Part shown: in pieces, positions 29,433-38,413 of the stretch
How the letters are laid out: each line of letters begins with the position of its first letter
Position numbering within the stretch: position 1 is the stretch's first letter
Assembly: GCA_973895155.1 (NCBI GenBank)
Contig: OZ316891.1
Coordinates: 186,001 to 250,000, forward strand
DNA from: Marsupella aquatica
Taxonomy: Eukaryota; Marchantiophyta
Direction of reading: 5' to 3'
Length of the DNA stretch: 64,000 nucleotides
Notes under the pieces: generated by a model
What the model saw: the letters and a program-made list of their open reading frames with translations, nothing else
Told to the model about the DNA's origin: nothing
Databases searched by the model: none
Translations under genes and position numbers: made by a program

Positions 29433-32332
29433 TTAGCCGTTTCATCCAATTGGTCTACTTCCTTAACTTCCTCCGGAATTGCAGCTAAAAAGGTGGATTC
29501 TATTGTAAAGCAGTCCTCGACCTCTTCGTCTTCTTCTTCCAAGTCACCTTCCATTGGTTCTTGCCATAATCCGCTGGGGGGTACCTCTGGTCCAAAGACA
29601 CCTTCTTCGGTTAGGTTAGTGAAGCATTCTAACCAACGTACTTCATCGGCTGACTCCAGTCCACTATCGTACCCATCTACTTCCCTTATGCTTTTCCTAC
29701 GGTCATCCTTAGTGTCCCAGGATACCGTGATAGAGGGGGTCCCGAAAGTGAACTGCTTTTTACCCCAATCTTCTATTACCTCGGCTAGGTACAGCCATGG
29801 CCTACCAATCAATAGCCGGAATGACGTAGGATTTACCGGCTTCATTACTACATAGTTAATGCTAAAGAAGATACCTCCTATCTCTGTCTTGATGCCGGTT
29901 AACACTCCCGTCGGAATGACCTGATATCCATTGGCCATGTTCAACACTCTTCCAGTCATCTCCGGTGTTAGACCCCACCCTTTTGCTGTTGAATCAATCA
30001 TAATACATACCCCTGATCCTCCATCGATGGGTACCCGTAGTAATAATTCTCCTTGAATCATTAATGGTAATGCTGGGGCTCCTTGATCTTCTTCTATCAT
30101 TAGTACGTCGGATCTGGTTGCTACCTTGGGTAATCTCGGCTTGCCGAGAATAGCCTTCCTTAATTGCTTCCGGAAGTACGGGCTATTTTTCAATAGTTGA
30201 CCTACTGTTGCCGAGACTCTAGATTCTAGTACATCTTTAGCCAGGTCATAGGGAACAATCGGCTTCTCTTCTGGTGGTGTTTCCGTCTTGGATTCGGCCA
30301 GTTTTGCCACGCTAGTCTCCACAGCTGTTGGGTCTTCCGAAGCAAACAATGCTTTTGCTCGTTTTACATCCTTGGCAATGGCTTCGGTATTCTCCAGGGT
30401 TTCTAATTCTCTTAGTTGTTCCTTAACACTAGCCGTAACAGAGGGGTAGAACAACTTAGGATGATCTCGATTGAAGTCGCTATCTTGTGAAGGATTGGTT
30501 TCACTGGTGGGCTCATGGCTTACCTGTATTGCCGGAGCCCTCCCTTCTCCTTCTGTTGATGTTGACGAAGAGTCGATCCTTTCCTCCGTAACCTTCCCTT
30601 TATTTTTGGCCAGCCCATCCCACCTTTCCTTCCTTCTGGTAGATCGAGTAGAGACCCGGTAGCAATCATGATCTAAATCCTCCTCTGAGAAGGTTGATAG
30701 GGCTTCGGCCTCATCATCAGATGGTACGAACTCTGCCTCGGCATCCTCTTGCCATCCTAGTTCGATGTGGTTGATTTGAACTCCTCCGGGGGTAGTACCT
30801 GGCGGTAAGATCTTGATCGGCAAAAGCTTATGATTTGCGGCCAGGCCTGCCAACCAAGTAGGACATTGCCCTAGCATATGACCTTCCTGTCGGCATCCCA
30901 TACATAGCTGAGCTGGTTGTCCATCACCCTGTTTGCGTGCATTCGGGCATTCTCTAGCAAAATGGCCAGGTTGACCACAATTATAGCACGCCGCAAATCT
31001 TTGCACATTCGGCCTAGGAGGTACTGACGGGTTCTGAATAATCCGAGGATACATCTCTCCTGGATTGTTCCTTAACCCTGACCACAGAGATGCAGGTCTG
31101 TTGGATAGGTCTCGTGCTCCAGTCTCACTGATGCCGAAAACACTATCAGCGGCATCTCCCAAAAAGTACTCTACTTCTCCCTGACATGGTCTGATCTCGG
31201 CCACATGTCGAACATGATTAGTATTAAGCTTAGGACAAGCATCTTTATGGTGTCCGGTTTTATAACATAAGGCACACCATACAGAGCTATCCTCCTGTAC
31301 TACCTTCTTCTTTGGTTTTACCTCTGCAATGATAGCCTTAAGTTGCTCGGTAAGGGCTACGATGTTATCTGGTGGCTTAGCCTCCATCTTGACTTTTGTC
31401 TTCCCTCTCCTTCTGCCCTTCCTTTTCCTAGTTTTTTCTTCTTCAAAACTAGAAGATGACTCACTCTTGCTACTCCCACTATCCGAGCTTGACTTATCAC
31501 TTCTAGACTTCTTGGAATGTTTCTTCTTCTTATCTTTTTTCTTATGGGGTGATCCCTCCTCTGATGAGGAACTCTCAGACTTAAGCTGTTTCTTCCGGCT
31601 TGTGATATCTGCATTAATGTATAATTGAATATCCTTAATTGCTTCGGCTAAGGTCTCCGGGTTCTCCTTCCTAATTGCAAAACTCATCTTCTGTGGCAAA
31701 GCATTCACCAACCATTGAAGTTGCATACCTTCAGATGCATTGGTCTTTGTACGTCTTACCAGTTTTTGAAAGCGTTGCAAGAACTTCCTGAAGGATTTGT
31801 TCTCCTTGAACCGAAGTTGTCCCAACTTCAGCACTGCTAGTTCTGAAGTTCCAATGGGTCGAAACTCCTTAACAAAGAGTGTTTTGAAGATATCCCAGAT
31901 GGCTTGATCTTCCACATCTAATGCTCTGTACCAAGGCCTAGCCTCACCCTTGAACAGGCCGGGAAGAATCTGCATCTTGATGGCCGATTCTCCATTTGCT
32001 GCAGCGGTTCCCTCGAAATCATCCAACCATTCGTCCGGATCCTCATCTCCTCTCCCATGAAATGCCTTGTAATGTATGCGCGACCGCTGGCTCAATCTGG
32101 TCCCTGGCCTCTCGTCTGGCCGTGCCTCTGGTTCCCCCATGTCGGTTGGAGACTCACTTCTCCTTACCGACTCTTCTTCTGGTATGTCTTCTTCGACGCC
32201 ACTTCCAGTTTCGGAGCTACCAGCTCTTTCTGCCCCTCTCAGTCGCTGTGTATCATGCCACCCGGCGAGCTGCTGCAGTCGAGCTCTCTCCCGTTGAATC
32301 ACTCTTTCTTCCCTCGGCGTAAGGTCAGTCAT
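29339..32332 (-). CDS. gag: Gypsy Gag-protease polyprotein
   Basis: An ATG at 32332 opens 997 residues. Visible parts are a capsid domain at about residues 100-235 (FEGTAAANGESAIKMQILPG, ARPWYRALDVEDQAIWDIFK, FRKFLQRFQKLVRRT), a Lys/Ser-rich low-complexity tract, three zinc knuckles (CALCYKTGHHKDAC near 351, CYNCGQPGHFAREC near 450, CMGCRQEGHMLGQC near 475), and a retropepsin-like domain with VPIDGGSGVCIMID near 766 and RLLIGRPWLY. The catalytic triplet reads DGG. Gag would form the particle and the protease would process it. The frame ends in the overlap with pol. The ATG lies about 70 bases downstream of the 5' LTR and primer-binding site, as expected. Confidence 0.93.
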   Translation of the reverse strand: MTDLTPREERVIQRERARLQQLAGWHDTQRLRGAERAGSSETGSGVEEDIPEEESVRRSESPTDMGEPEARPDERPGTRLSQRSRIHYKAFHGRGDEDPDEWLDDFEGTAAANGESAIKMQILPGLFKGEARPWYRALDVEDQAIWDIFKTLFVKEFRPIGTSELAVLKLGQLRFKENKSFRKFLQRFQKLVRRTKTNASEGMQLQWLVNALPQKMSFAIRKENPETLAEAIKDIQLYINADITSRKKQLKSESSSSEEGSPHKKKDKKKKHSKKSRSDKSSSDSGSSKSESSSSFEEEKTRKRKGRRRGKTKVKMEAKPPDNIVALTEQLKAIIAEVKPKKKVVQEDSSVWCALCYKTGHHKDACPKLNTNHVRHVAEIRPCQGEVEYFLGDAADSVFGISETGARDLSNRPASLWSGLRNNPGEMYPRIIQNPSVPPRPNVQRFAACYNCGQPGHFARECPNARKQGDGQPAQLCMGCRQEGHMLGQCPTWLAGLAANHKLLPIKILPPGTTPGGVQINHIELGWQEDAEAEFVPSDDEAEALSTFSEEDLDHDCYRVSTRSTRRKERWDGLAKNKGKVTEERIDSSSTSTEGEGRAPAIQVSHEPTSETNPSQDSDFNRDHPKLFYPSVTASVKEQLRELETLENTEAIAKDVKRAKALFASEDPTAVETSVAKLAESKTETPPEEKPIVPYDLAKDVLESRVSATVGQLLKNSPYFRKQLRKAILGKPRLPKVATRSDVLMIEEDQGAPALPLMIQGELLLRVPIDGGSGVCIMIDSTAKGWGLTPEMTGRVLNMANGYQVIPTGVLTGIKTEIGGIFFSINYVVMKPVNPTSFRLLIGRPWLYLAEVIEDWGKKQFTFGTPSITVSWDTKDDRRKSIREVDGYDSGLESADEVRWLECFTNLTEEGVFGPEVPPSGLWQEPMEGDLEEEDEEVEDCFTIESTFLAAIPEEVKEVDQLDETAKWGAVAGTVDFLQALWQSRRGPQRHRSSARN

Positions 32333-32380
32333 TACCTACGCTTCCGTTCTAACTTCATATCTCACGGCTTAAGAAATGCC

Positions 32381-32397
32381 CCCTCCATCTAGCGCCA
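32381..32397 (-). other. Primer-binding site candidate
   Basis: On the minus strand the 5' LTR ends CGCACCACA and is followed after four bases by TGGCGCTAGATGGAGGG. The position and TGGCGC start are typical for gypsy primer-binding sites. Which tRNA 3' end pairs here was not determined. Confidence 0.65.
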
Positions 32398-32401
32398 AAA
32401 A

Positions 32402-35400
32402 TGTGGTGCGTCCCATGGCTCCCTAAACCCAAGAAACCCCCCAGCTCAAGCCGATTCCCGCAGGTTTCGTGCTTGGCGAGGCCGTTTCCGCGGCTTAGCG
32501 GCATGGGACGCTGCTAACCTTCTACTACTACTATTAACATTTTACACACATATACTGGACAGATCCTTCATCGGGTCATGAGATACGTAGCCGGCCTAAT
32601 ATAGGCCTTCCCCTGTCTTCCCCTGTCTTCCCCTCCGTCTTGTTAGGTATGTTTGGATTCCGCCGCCGGAATGATCCCCAATAGGCTTGGTTAAGCCGCT
32701 AAGACCTCTCTCAGCTCGACACATCCAACTCTCACTCCCCTGCTTACTTTCCTTCCTTCTGTTGATGTGGGCACTCTTCACACAAGTTAATGCGACACAC
32801 AAATAGCAAAATGACTCATTCTGACTGAGTCATACCATGCACTTGCCATACAAACAGTACATCTCATACACAAGTTCTGCGAACTAAGCCGTGAGGCCAA
32901 CTCTATTCAGCTCTTAGGCATGAGGAAACATGAATATACACAAGGGTCACTGTATGACTAACCGAGAGCTTCTCGTACTACTTGATCCCAGCCCGGCTGG
33001 TGCAAACTAAAAACTTGCTAAAGAAGAGGCCCTGAGCTCCCCGCTGCCCAGGTACTTATCCTGGTAGTGGATCCGCCATTCTTTGCATCGTAAGCCTAAT
33101 CTACTTAACAGTAATCTACTTGCCCAAATCTACCTATGTACAGCAAGGCAGGAGCACAAGTGTTGCTCCTACCAGTGGGACCGCAATCCCACTAAGCTAA
33201 GTGTCAGGGCCGCTCCTGGTTCTGATCCTAATCCTAAACGTGGAGATCCGTGCCCGCCCTGCCCACTCACGCCTCCTCCCTCCACGTCCGCCCTCCCTAA
33301 AAGGAACGGCGCCCTTGCACCGTCACGACACCGGTGGTGGATCCTCAATGGACGCCCCCAACACTTCCTCCTCAGCCACTGCCGTTGGCCCGCCTACTGA
33401 CAGATTACCTGCCCTTGACCGAGTCAACTCTCCATCGGCCTGACTGGGTCCACCTTCGGCTTCAGCCTCGACAACTCCCACGGCTTCGGCTTCAGCCAAC
33501 CCCACGGCTTCGGCCTCCCCTTCCCCTAGGGTAGTTGGATCCTTAGCCGTGACCCTGTCTGGGGTCGGTGCTGGGTCTACCTCCTTGATCACCACGACCT
33601 GTGAAGTCGTATTACTCCTTGACCCTGAAGGTTTCCGCTTCTTCTTCGTTGGTGGCTCGGCAGCTGGTCCCTTCCCCTTCCCACTTACCTCCGGCACTGG
33701 TGCAGGTGGCGCGGCTTGTCCTTCGGCAATTACCACCCCTGGTAACTGGTTTGTCCCAACAGGAGATGGACCTGCTGCAGCTAAGCATTTAAATACTGCG
33801 GCTTGTTTCTTCAGCCGCTCTGTTTGGTTGTCGGCCCGCCGCTGTAGGTTCTCCATCTTCCTCGTGATTTCCTCCAACTCCTCTTGGGTTTCATCCAGGT
33901 CCTTACGTGCCCCCTCCAGCTCGTTTTTGGCCTCCTCCTGCTCCCTGTGGGCTTCCTCCAATTCCTTCTTCAAGGTAGCCTTCTCCTCCTGGGTTGCTCT
34001 TAGCTCCTTGTCGAGCTCTGCAATGATGACAGACTCCATCTGGTTCATCTTGGCGTAAGTCTGTTCGAGCATCTCGTCCTTCTCCCTTAGGTCGGCCTTG
34101 AAGCTGGCCGTCAGGGACGCAAGCTCCTGCTGCAGCGCCATAATCCCTTGATAGGATTTCCCTAACTCGACCTCCTTCTGCTCAAGGGCTCCGCGGATTT
34201 TCTCGAGCTCCCCTTTCAACGCCCATTCCTTTCTTTGGGTCTCCGCCATGGCCCGACTGTTGGCTGTTATGTGGGCCTCCTCTGTATTCTTCAGCTCTTG
34301 CTTCCACTTTTCCCTTTCTTTGATCGTGTCGGCCAACTCTTCCTGCGTCTGAGTCAGTTTATCCTTGATATTCTGATTATCAGCCTGCGCGGCGTCCAAC
34401 TGCCCCTGCATGATGTTCAGCTCATGTCGTTTAATCCGCAGTTCATCTTGGGCTTTCTTGGCCGCCCTTAGATCTTCAATCTCGGCTCCCATCCTCCTAA
34501 GCCGCCGAATGACCTCGTCCTTCTTGCTTCTCTCTAAAGCCACCGCTTCTTCTAATTGGTGCTTCTCCAACTGCTCCCTATGGAAAAAGGGTCCTACCTC
34601 CAACTCCTCTCCAAAGATGCCGAGCGCAAGTTCCCCACACATCTCACCATACTCCATGGCTCTATTCTTAGCGTAGGTGGAGTAAGTAGAAGTGATCGGC
34701 ATCGCCCATCGTGGCCTCTGCTCCCAAGCCGTCCTGCGGATCTCTTCAATCGTGGCTAGAGGTTTGCTTCCTTTTTTGGCTAGCCGCCTGATGTCCTCCG
34801 GCCAATCTCCTCCTGGTAAATCCTTTTCCTTAGCCAGGGCGGCCTCTTCCTCCTGCTTGATTCGCTCCTGAAATTCCTGCACCGTCTGTTTTATGCCGTC
34901 GAAGCTCGGGGGAGCAACATCTGGTGGGGGAGACTCAGGGCTACTCTGCTGGTTGGGGTCCCCTCGCACTACCCTTGGAAGTGTGGGGACAAACCGGCCA
35001 CAGGTCCTTACTCCTGGAACGTGATGGTCCGACCCATAGCCGGAATTATCATGGCTGCAGTCCTCCACTGCCTCCTCTACCTCTTGGATTTCCGGCTTCT
35101 CCCTCTCCTCTTCCTCGGTAGGAGCTTCAGGCAATTCTGCCTCAGATTCGGAGCTTGAGGTTCCCACGTACATTCGAACACCTGGCTTGGATTCCGGCCT
35201 GATTCTCTCCTTGTCTCCAGCAAAGGGGTTTTCTCTTGTGAGCCGGTGTAGGCCTACCTCTGTAGTAGTGTCCTGCATTGTTGCCGTTGCCGTTGTTGTT
35301 ACCGATGCCGATTTCTTTTCTTTCTCCAGTAGTTTCAGCAGACTCTGCATGCCTGGTTGCTGCATCGGCAAGTCTTCCTTCCTGGGCCTAAACACCTGCT

Positions 35401-37025
35401 CGATCGTAGGACTAACAGGTGGTTGAGGCTTCTCAGCCAACGGCCTCGGTGTTGGAGCTTCCTCGGGTGCCCTTACCTGCAGGGGAAGTACCGGGGCAAA
35501 AGTCTGACCTCTGGCATACCGGCACAACAGCGGCATGTGATAGCCAAGCCGCGACACGCTCCCCATGCCGATTACCTGCTGCTCCTCCTTTAAGATCTTC
35601 TTCAATTGGTTGAGGAGGTACCCGTTGTAGTCCCGGCTTGGGTCTGGCCTTTCTGCCAGATAGACCTGTGCCTTGCCGATCTCTGCCCTCGGCAAGTTAC
35701 AATGCATGGTCACCCGCAAGAAGTCGATCATCTCTCCTATGTGCGGGTTGGTGCAGGTGTTCCGGAAGAAGCCATTCTTCGTTGATGGCCCGGGGAACGA
35801 CCGGAACTCCTTGTCAGGCAAGGTCTTCCTGGTATCAACTTTGGTCTTATTGCCCATCGGCAAGCCAAACACTTCGGCAATTACCTTGGGAGTAAGATAG
35901 AAATCCTTCCCATATATCCTCGTGCAATTGGTCTCGGGTTCCCATGACCCCACGAATTCTAATAGGTCTGACTCCGGTACCTCCGGCTTCAGCCATGGTA
36001 ATCTTACAAAGGCCTCCAAGCCGGATCCGGCCATGAAGCCTTGGTACTTCTTGGTCTGCATGGCCGTAAAGCATGCATCCTCCTCCCGTGCAAAATGTAG
36101 TTGCACCTCCACCGGTAGGGTTGCCGCCCAGCCCTTCCAGGTGTCATCCCTGGTTGGAATGGCCTTGATGGGATCGACCTCCTTCTCTTCGGCTTCTCCC
36201 TGCCTCCTGCTCTGCTGCTCGGCTGGCTTCTTTGGTGCCGCCGACCTCGTTCTTTTTGCCGGGGTGGCTTCATCGTTGACGGCTCCCTTCCTCTTCATCT
36301 CTGCTGCCGTGGAGGTTTCTCCTAGCACCGTTGCCTGGGTCCACCTTTCCGTGCTACCCTTTAATTCCCAGTGGATGTCGTTGCAGTTCTTGATGGCCTC
36401 TCGGATGCCGACGACGCTGTCTTTGCAAAACAGAAGATCGTCGAGTTGATTGGAAGTAGGCGTCCACAGGAACTCGTCCTTGATGAGTTTGCCTCCTAAG
36501 AAAGCCGTCTTGTGCAGCTCCCACAATCGAGCGAGCTCCTGCCGTTCTCGAGCTGCCCTTTCTGACTCCTCGTCCTCGTAAGTCTTGATGTACTCAGTTG
36601 CCCGTTCGAACAGGCATCCCCAGAAATGTGCCGCTTGATTGACGTTGCTCATACCCTCCTTAGGTTGATCGTCGGTATCTACTCTCTCCCCGAGTGCTTG
36701 CCTAAGCAGCTGACAGTAGTTGGCCTCCCGTAGTCGTCTGCCTAGTTCGTGCTCGCAAATGAGCCACCATCTCCTGCAAGCGCTCCTTACCCCTCTCCTC
36801 TGCCGGTCCTTCTTCCCGTTGATCCTTCCTAGCCGCCGACGCTTAACGCGCCCTAACCCTAATCGGGTTTTCACCCTTAGCCTTACCTCCGGCCTCTGCC
36901 CGGGTTCCATGGTTGCCCCTAATTGTTTATATTTTCCTTGTTTTGTCACTATACTAAGGTGTTCCTAGGGTGCCTTCCTGCTTTACCCACTTAACCGGCC
37001 GAGTGATTCCTGTCTAGGCATCACA
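32402..37025 (-). repeat. 5' LTR of the 15.5-kb gypsy element
   Basis: Same length and ends as the 3' LTR. Differences noticed by eye: 22393-type A/G near 33240, and single transitions near 34256, 34388, 34774, 35301, 36184, 36490 and 36528. It contains the second copy of the LTR ORF. Bases 32402-33322 are the non-coding terminal part. Confidence 0.93.
33323..36910 (-). CDS. LTR-encoded coiled-coil ORF, 5' LTR copy
   Basis: This is the same ORF as 22475-26062 with about six amino-acid changes (for example Q/R, E/K, A/V) caused by single transitions. It is also uninterrupted. The first ATG is at 36910. It stands upstream of gag within the 5' LTR, so in a transcript started at the LTR beginning it would be the first ORF, while in a transcript started in the terminal 0.9 kb of the LTR it would be left out. 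Domains and unknown function are as for the other copy. Confidence 0.8.
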   Translation of the reverse strand: MEPGQRPEVRLRVKTRLGLGRVKRRRLGRINGKKDRQRRGVRSACRRWWLICEHELGRRLREANYCQLLRQALGERVDTDDQPKEGMSNVNQAAHFWGCLFERATEYIKTYEDEESERAARERQELARLWELHKTAFLGGKLIKDEFLWTPTSNQLDDLLFCKDSVVGIREAIKNCNDIHWELKGSTERWTQATVLGETSTAAEMKRKGAVNDEATPAKRTRSAAPKKPAEQQSRRQGEAEEKEVDPIKAIPTRDDTWKGWAATLPVEVQLHFAREEDACFTAMQTKKYQGFMAGSGLEAFVRLPWLKPEVPESDLLEFVGSWEPETNCTRIYGKDFYLTPKVIAEVFGLPMGNKTKVDTRKTLPDKEFRSFPGPSTKNGFFRNTCTNPHIGEMIDFLRVTMHCNLPRAEIGKAQVYLAERPDPSRDYNGYLLNQLKKILKEEQQVIGMGSVSRLGYHMPLLCRYARGQTFAPVLPLQVRAPEEAPTPRPLAEKPQPPVSPTIEQVFRPRKEDLPMQQPGMQSLLKLLEKEKKSASVTTTATATMQDTTTEVGLHRLTRENPFAGDKERIRPESKPGVRMYVGTSSSESEAELPEAPTEEEEREKPEIQEVEEAVEDCSHDNSGYGSDHHVPGVRTCGRFVPTLPRVVRGDPNQQSSPESPPPDVAPPSFDGIKQTVQEFQERIKQEEEAALAKEKDLPGGDWPEDIRRLAKKGSKPLATIEEIRRTAWEQRPRWAMPITSTYSTYAKNRAMEYGEMCGELALGIFGEELEVGPFFHREQLEKHQLEEAVALERSKKDEVIRRLRRMGAEIEDLRAAKKAQDELRIKRHELNIMQGQLDAAQADNQNIKDKLTQTQEELADTIKEREKWKQELKNTEEAHITANSRAMAETQRKEWALKGELEKIRGALEQKEVELGKSYQGIMALQQELASLTASFKADLREKDEMLEQTYAKMNQMESVIIAELDKELRATQEEKATLKKELEEAHREQEEAKNELEGARKDLDETQEELEEITRKMENLQRRADNQTERLKKQAAVFKCLAAAGPSPVGTNQLPGVVIAEGQAAPPAPVPEVSGKGKGPAAEPPTKKKRKPSGSRSNTTSQVVVIKEVDPAPTPDRVTAKDPTTLGEGEAEAVGLAEAEAVGVVEAEAEGGPSQADGELTRSRAGNLSVGGPTAVAEEEVLGASIEDPPPVS

Positions 37026-37093
37026 TGAAGCATTGAGGGACAGGCAACGCGGGCACTGGTATTTCTCTATTGGCTTTTATTACAGGAGGCATC

Positions 37094-38020
37094 ATGCCTT
37101 CCAAACGGAAGCGTGAACTTGTCCCCCTTCCAACTTCCCAGTGTGCTCCCATCTTCCAAGGGGTCAGAGTCTTTTTTGTCCCAGGTATTCAGAGTGCAAG
37201 ATTGGATATCCTTAGGAGAAAACTCATTGAGTGTCACGGTATAGAGACACAATCTCAACTACAGGACACTGAAGTCACCCATATTATTGCAGAAACATGG
37301 GAACATTGTCTGAAAATGGCATCTTGGTCGGTTTTCTATGACAAAGTCTTCTTGAGGCATGTCAAAATACTTTCAGCAGAATGGATGTCTGACTCCCTTA
37401 GAAAAGGGAGTGTCCAAGATCCTGATGATTACAATTTGTTTGAGAGCAAGTACAATAGCGTCCAAATGATGAAAGACAGTCGAGATTGGCACAAGGCTCG
37501 TAGAATTGCAGGGAGAGGTGGGAGTAGGGTTCTGTCTATTGACCAGATCACAAAAGTATACAACAACATTATCCCATATGAGACAGAACCCATCCCAGAC
37601 CGTACCATGTTCAGAGGTGTGAGGGCTGTTATACTTGACAAGTCTATCAAGCCATATAGGGTCTGTCGTTTCAAGAGGGAGATCAGTAGAAGAGGTGGTA
37701 CAGTGATTGAGAAGCTCACTAATGAGACCACCCATCTCATTGCTCATTCATATTCTAAGGCATGCCGACAGTATGGAAAGTCCACAGTACGATGGCTCAT
37801 CACACATGGGCTGCGTGTGGTCTGCCCTGAATGGGTCAGGCAGTCACTTTCAACAAATATGCGATTAGATGAGCATAAATATGATTTATATGAAATATGG
37901 CCAGCAAAGCCATTCATTCCCTATGACGACCCAAAATATGTTACTTCTGAGTTCCAGACCACGGATGAAGAGTTTTCTGATAGTGCGTATGATTCTGTTA
38001 GCCCTAATGATTATGAATAA
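37094..38020 (+). CDS. Protein with two BRCT domains, cargo of the CACTA element
   Basis: A TTATTACAG acceptor-like site precedes the ATG at 37094, which gives 308 residues (the open frame extends upstream to 37070 without ATG). BRCT 1 spans about residues 20-120 (IFQGVRVFFVPGIQSARLDI, VTHIIAETW, ILSAEWMSDSLRKG) and BRCT 2 about 170-270 (MFRGVRAVILDK, RRGGTVIEKLTNETTHLIAH, LRVVCPEWVRQSL). The C-terminus is acidic. BRCT pairs bind phosphopeptides or DNA ends in repair and checkpoint proteins. The first repeat resembles the type found in family X polymerases, but no polymerase domain is present. It lies 0.4 kb upstream of the TNP2 gene on the same strand. It may be a captured host gene or an accessory of the transposon. 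Upstream exons may have been separated by the gypsy insertion at 37025. Confidence 0.8.
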   Translation: MPSKRKRELVPLPTSQCAPIFQGVRVFFVPGIQSARLDILRRKLIECHGIETQSQLQDTEVTHIIAETWEHCLKMASWSVFYDKVFLRHVKILSAEWMSDSLRKGSVQDPDDYNLFESKYNSVQMMKDSRDWHKARRIAGRGGSRVLSIDQITKVYNNIIPYETEPIPDRTMFRGVRAVILDKSIKPYRVCRFKREISRRGGTVIEKLTNETTHLIAHSYSKACRQYGKSTVRWLITHGLRVVCPEWVRQSLSTNMRLDEHKYDLYEIWPAKPFIPYDDPKYVTSEFQTTDEEFSDSAYDSVSPNDYE

Positions 38021-38413
38021 GGTCTTAACTGTCTGTATGCTAGACGGTTACATTTTTGAAATAAACTTTTGTGTGTTATTTTTTGTCTACAAGACATTAC
38101 TCCTTTTCATCCTCCAAATGTCTTGGTTTTGCATGTGGAGATGTATGGCAGTGTATGATTTACGTTGTACCATTGACTGGTCAACGACCAAGCACTTCAC
38201 TGATTATAGCAAGTCTGTTATGATGTTGCTGCCTGCAGTGAGCAGGTCGGGCGCCAGCACAGAGCGGACTTGATAGTGAGTGTGTTTAGCGTCTATGATA
38301 TTTCCTTCATGAAACTTGCATGTGTCCCCTCCATGTACTTAGAATATGCAATTGTATAAGCCTGTCTAGTGCAAAGGGTACATAGCCAAGGGGTGCCTAC
38401 GACAGCTGAAGGT
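38021..38413 (+). other. Spacer between BRCT gene and TNP2 gene
   Basis: AT-rich, no gene seen. Probably the 3' end of the BRCT transcript and the promoter or leader of the transposase gene. Confidence 0.4.

Larger units (their letters stand above)
21554..37025 (-). mobile_element. Nearly intact 15.5-kb Ty3/gypsy element with 4.6-kb LTRs
   Basis: Both LTRs are 4624 bp long with TGT...ACA ends, and the element is flanked by the perfect 5-bp duplication TGAAG (21549-21553 and 37026-37030). On the minus strand the order is 5' LTR (37025-32402), primer-binding site, Gag-PR, pol (RT, RNase H, integrase), purine tract, 3' LTR (26177-21554). All large ORFs are uninterrupted. The pol lacks a chromodomain and its RT reads FIDDF, so it belongs to the Athila/Tat-like side of plant gypsy elements. 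The special feature is a long ORF inside each LTR. I noticed about eight differences between the LTRs, all transitions, so the insertion is young. It interrupts the CACTA element. Confidence 0.95.

Noticed and set aside
33083-33443. Short plus-strand ORFs duplicated at 22235-22595 and 33083-33443
   Set aside because: They are in the non-coding terminal part of both LTRs and are duplicated only because the LTR is. No domain was seen.
19999-38020. PHD fragment and BRCT gene as one host gene of the plant BRCA1/BARD1 type
   Set aside because: The PHD motif resembles EDM2 and not the extended PHD of those proteins. The two parts are separated by non-coding DNA even after removing the gypsy insertion.
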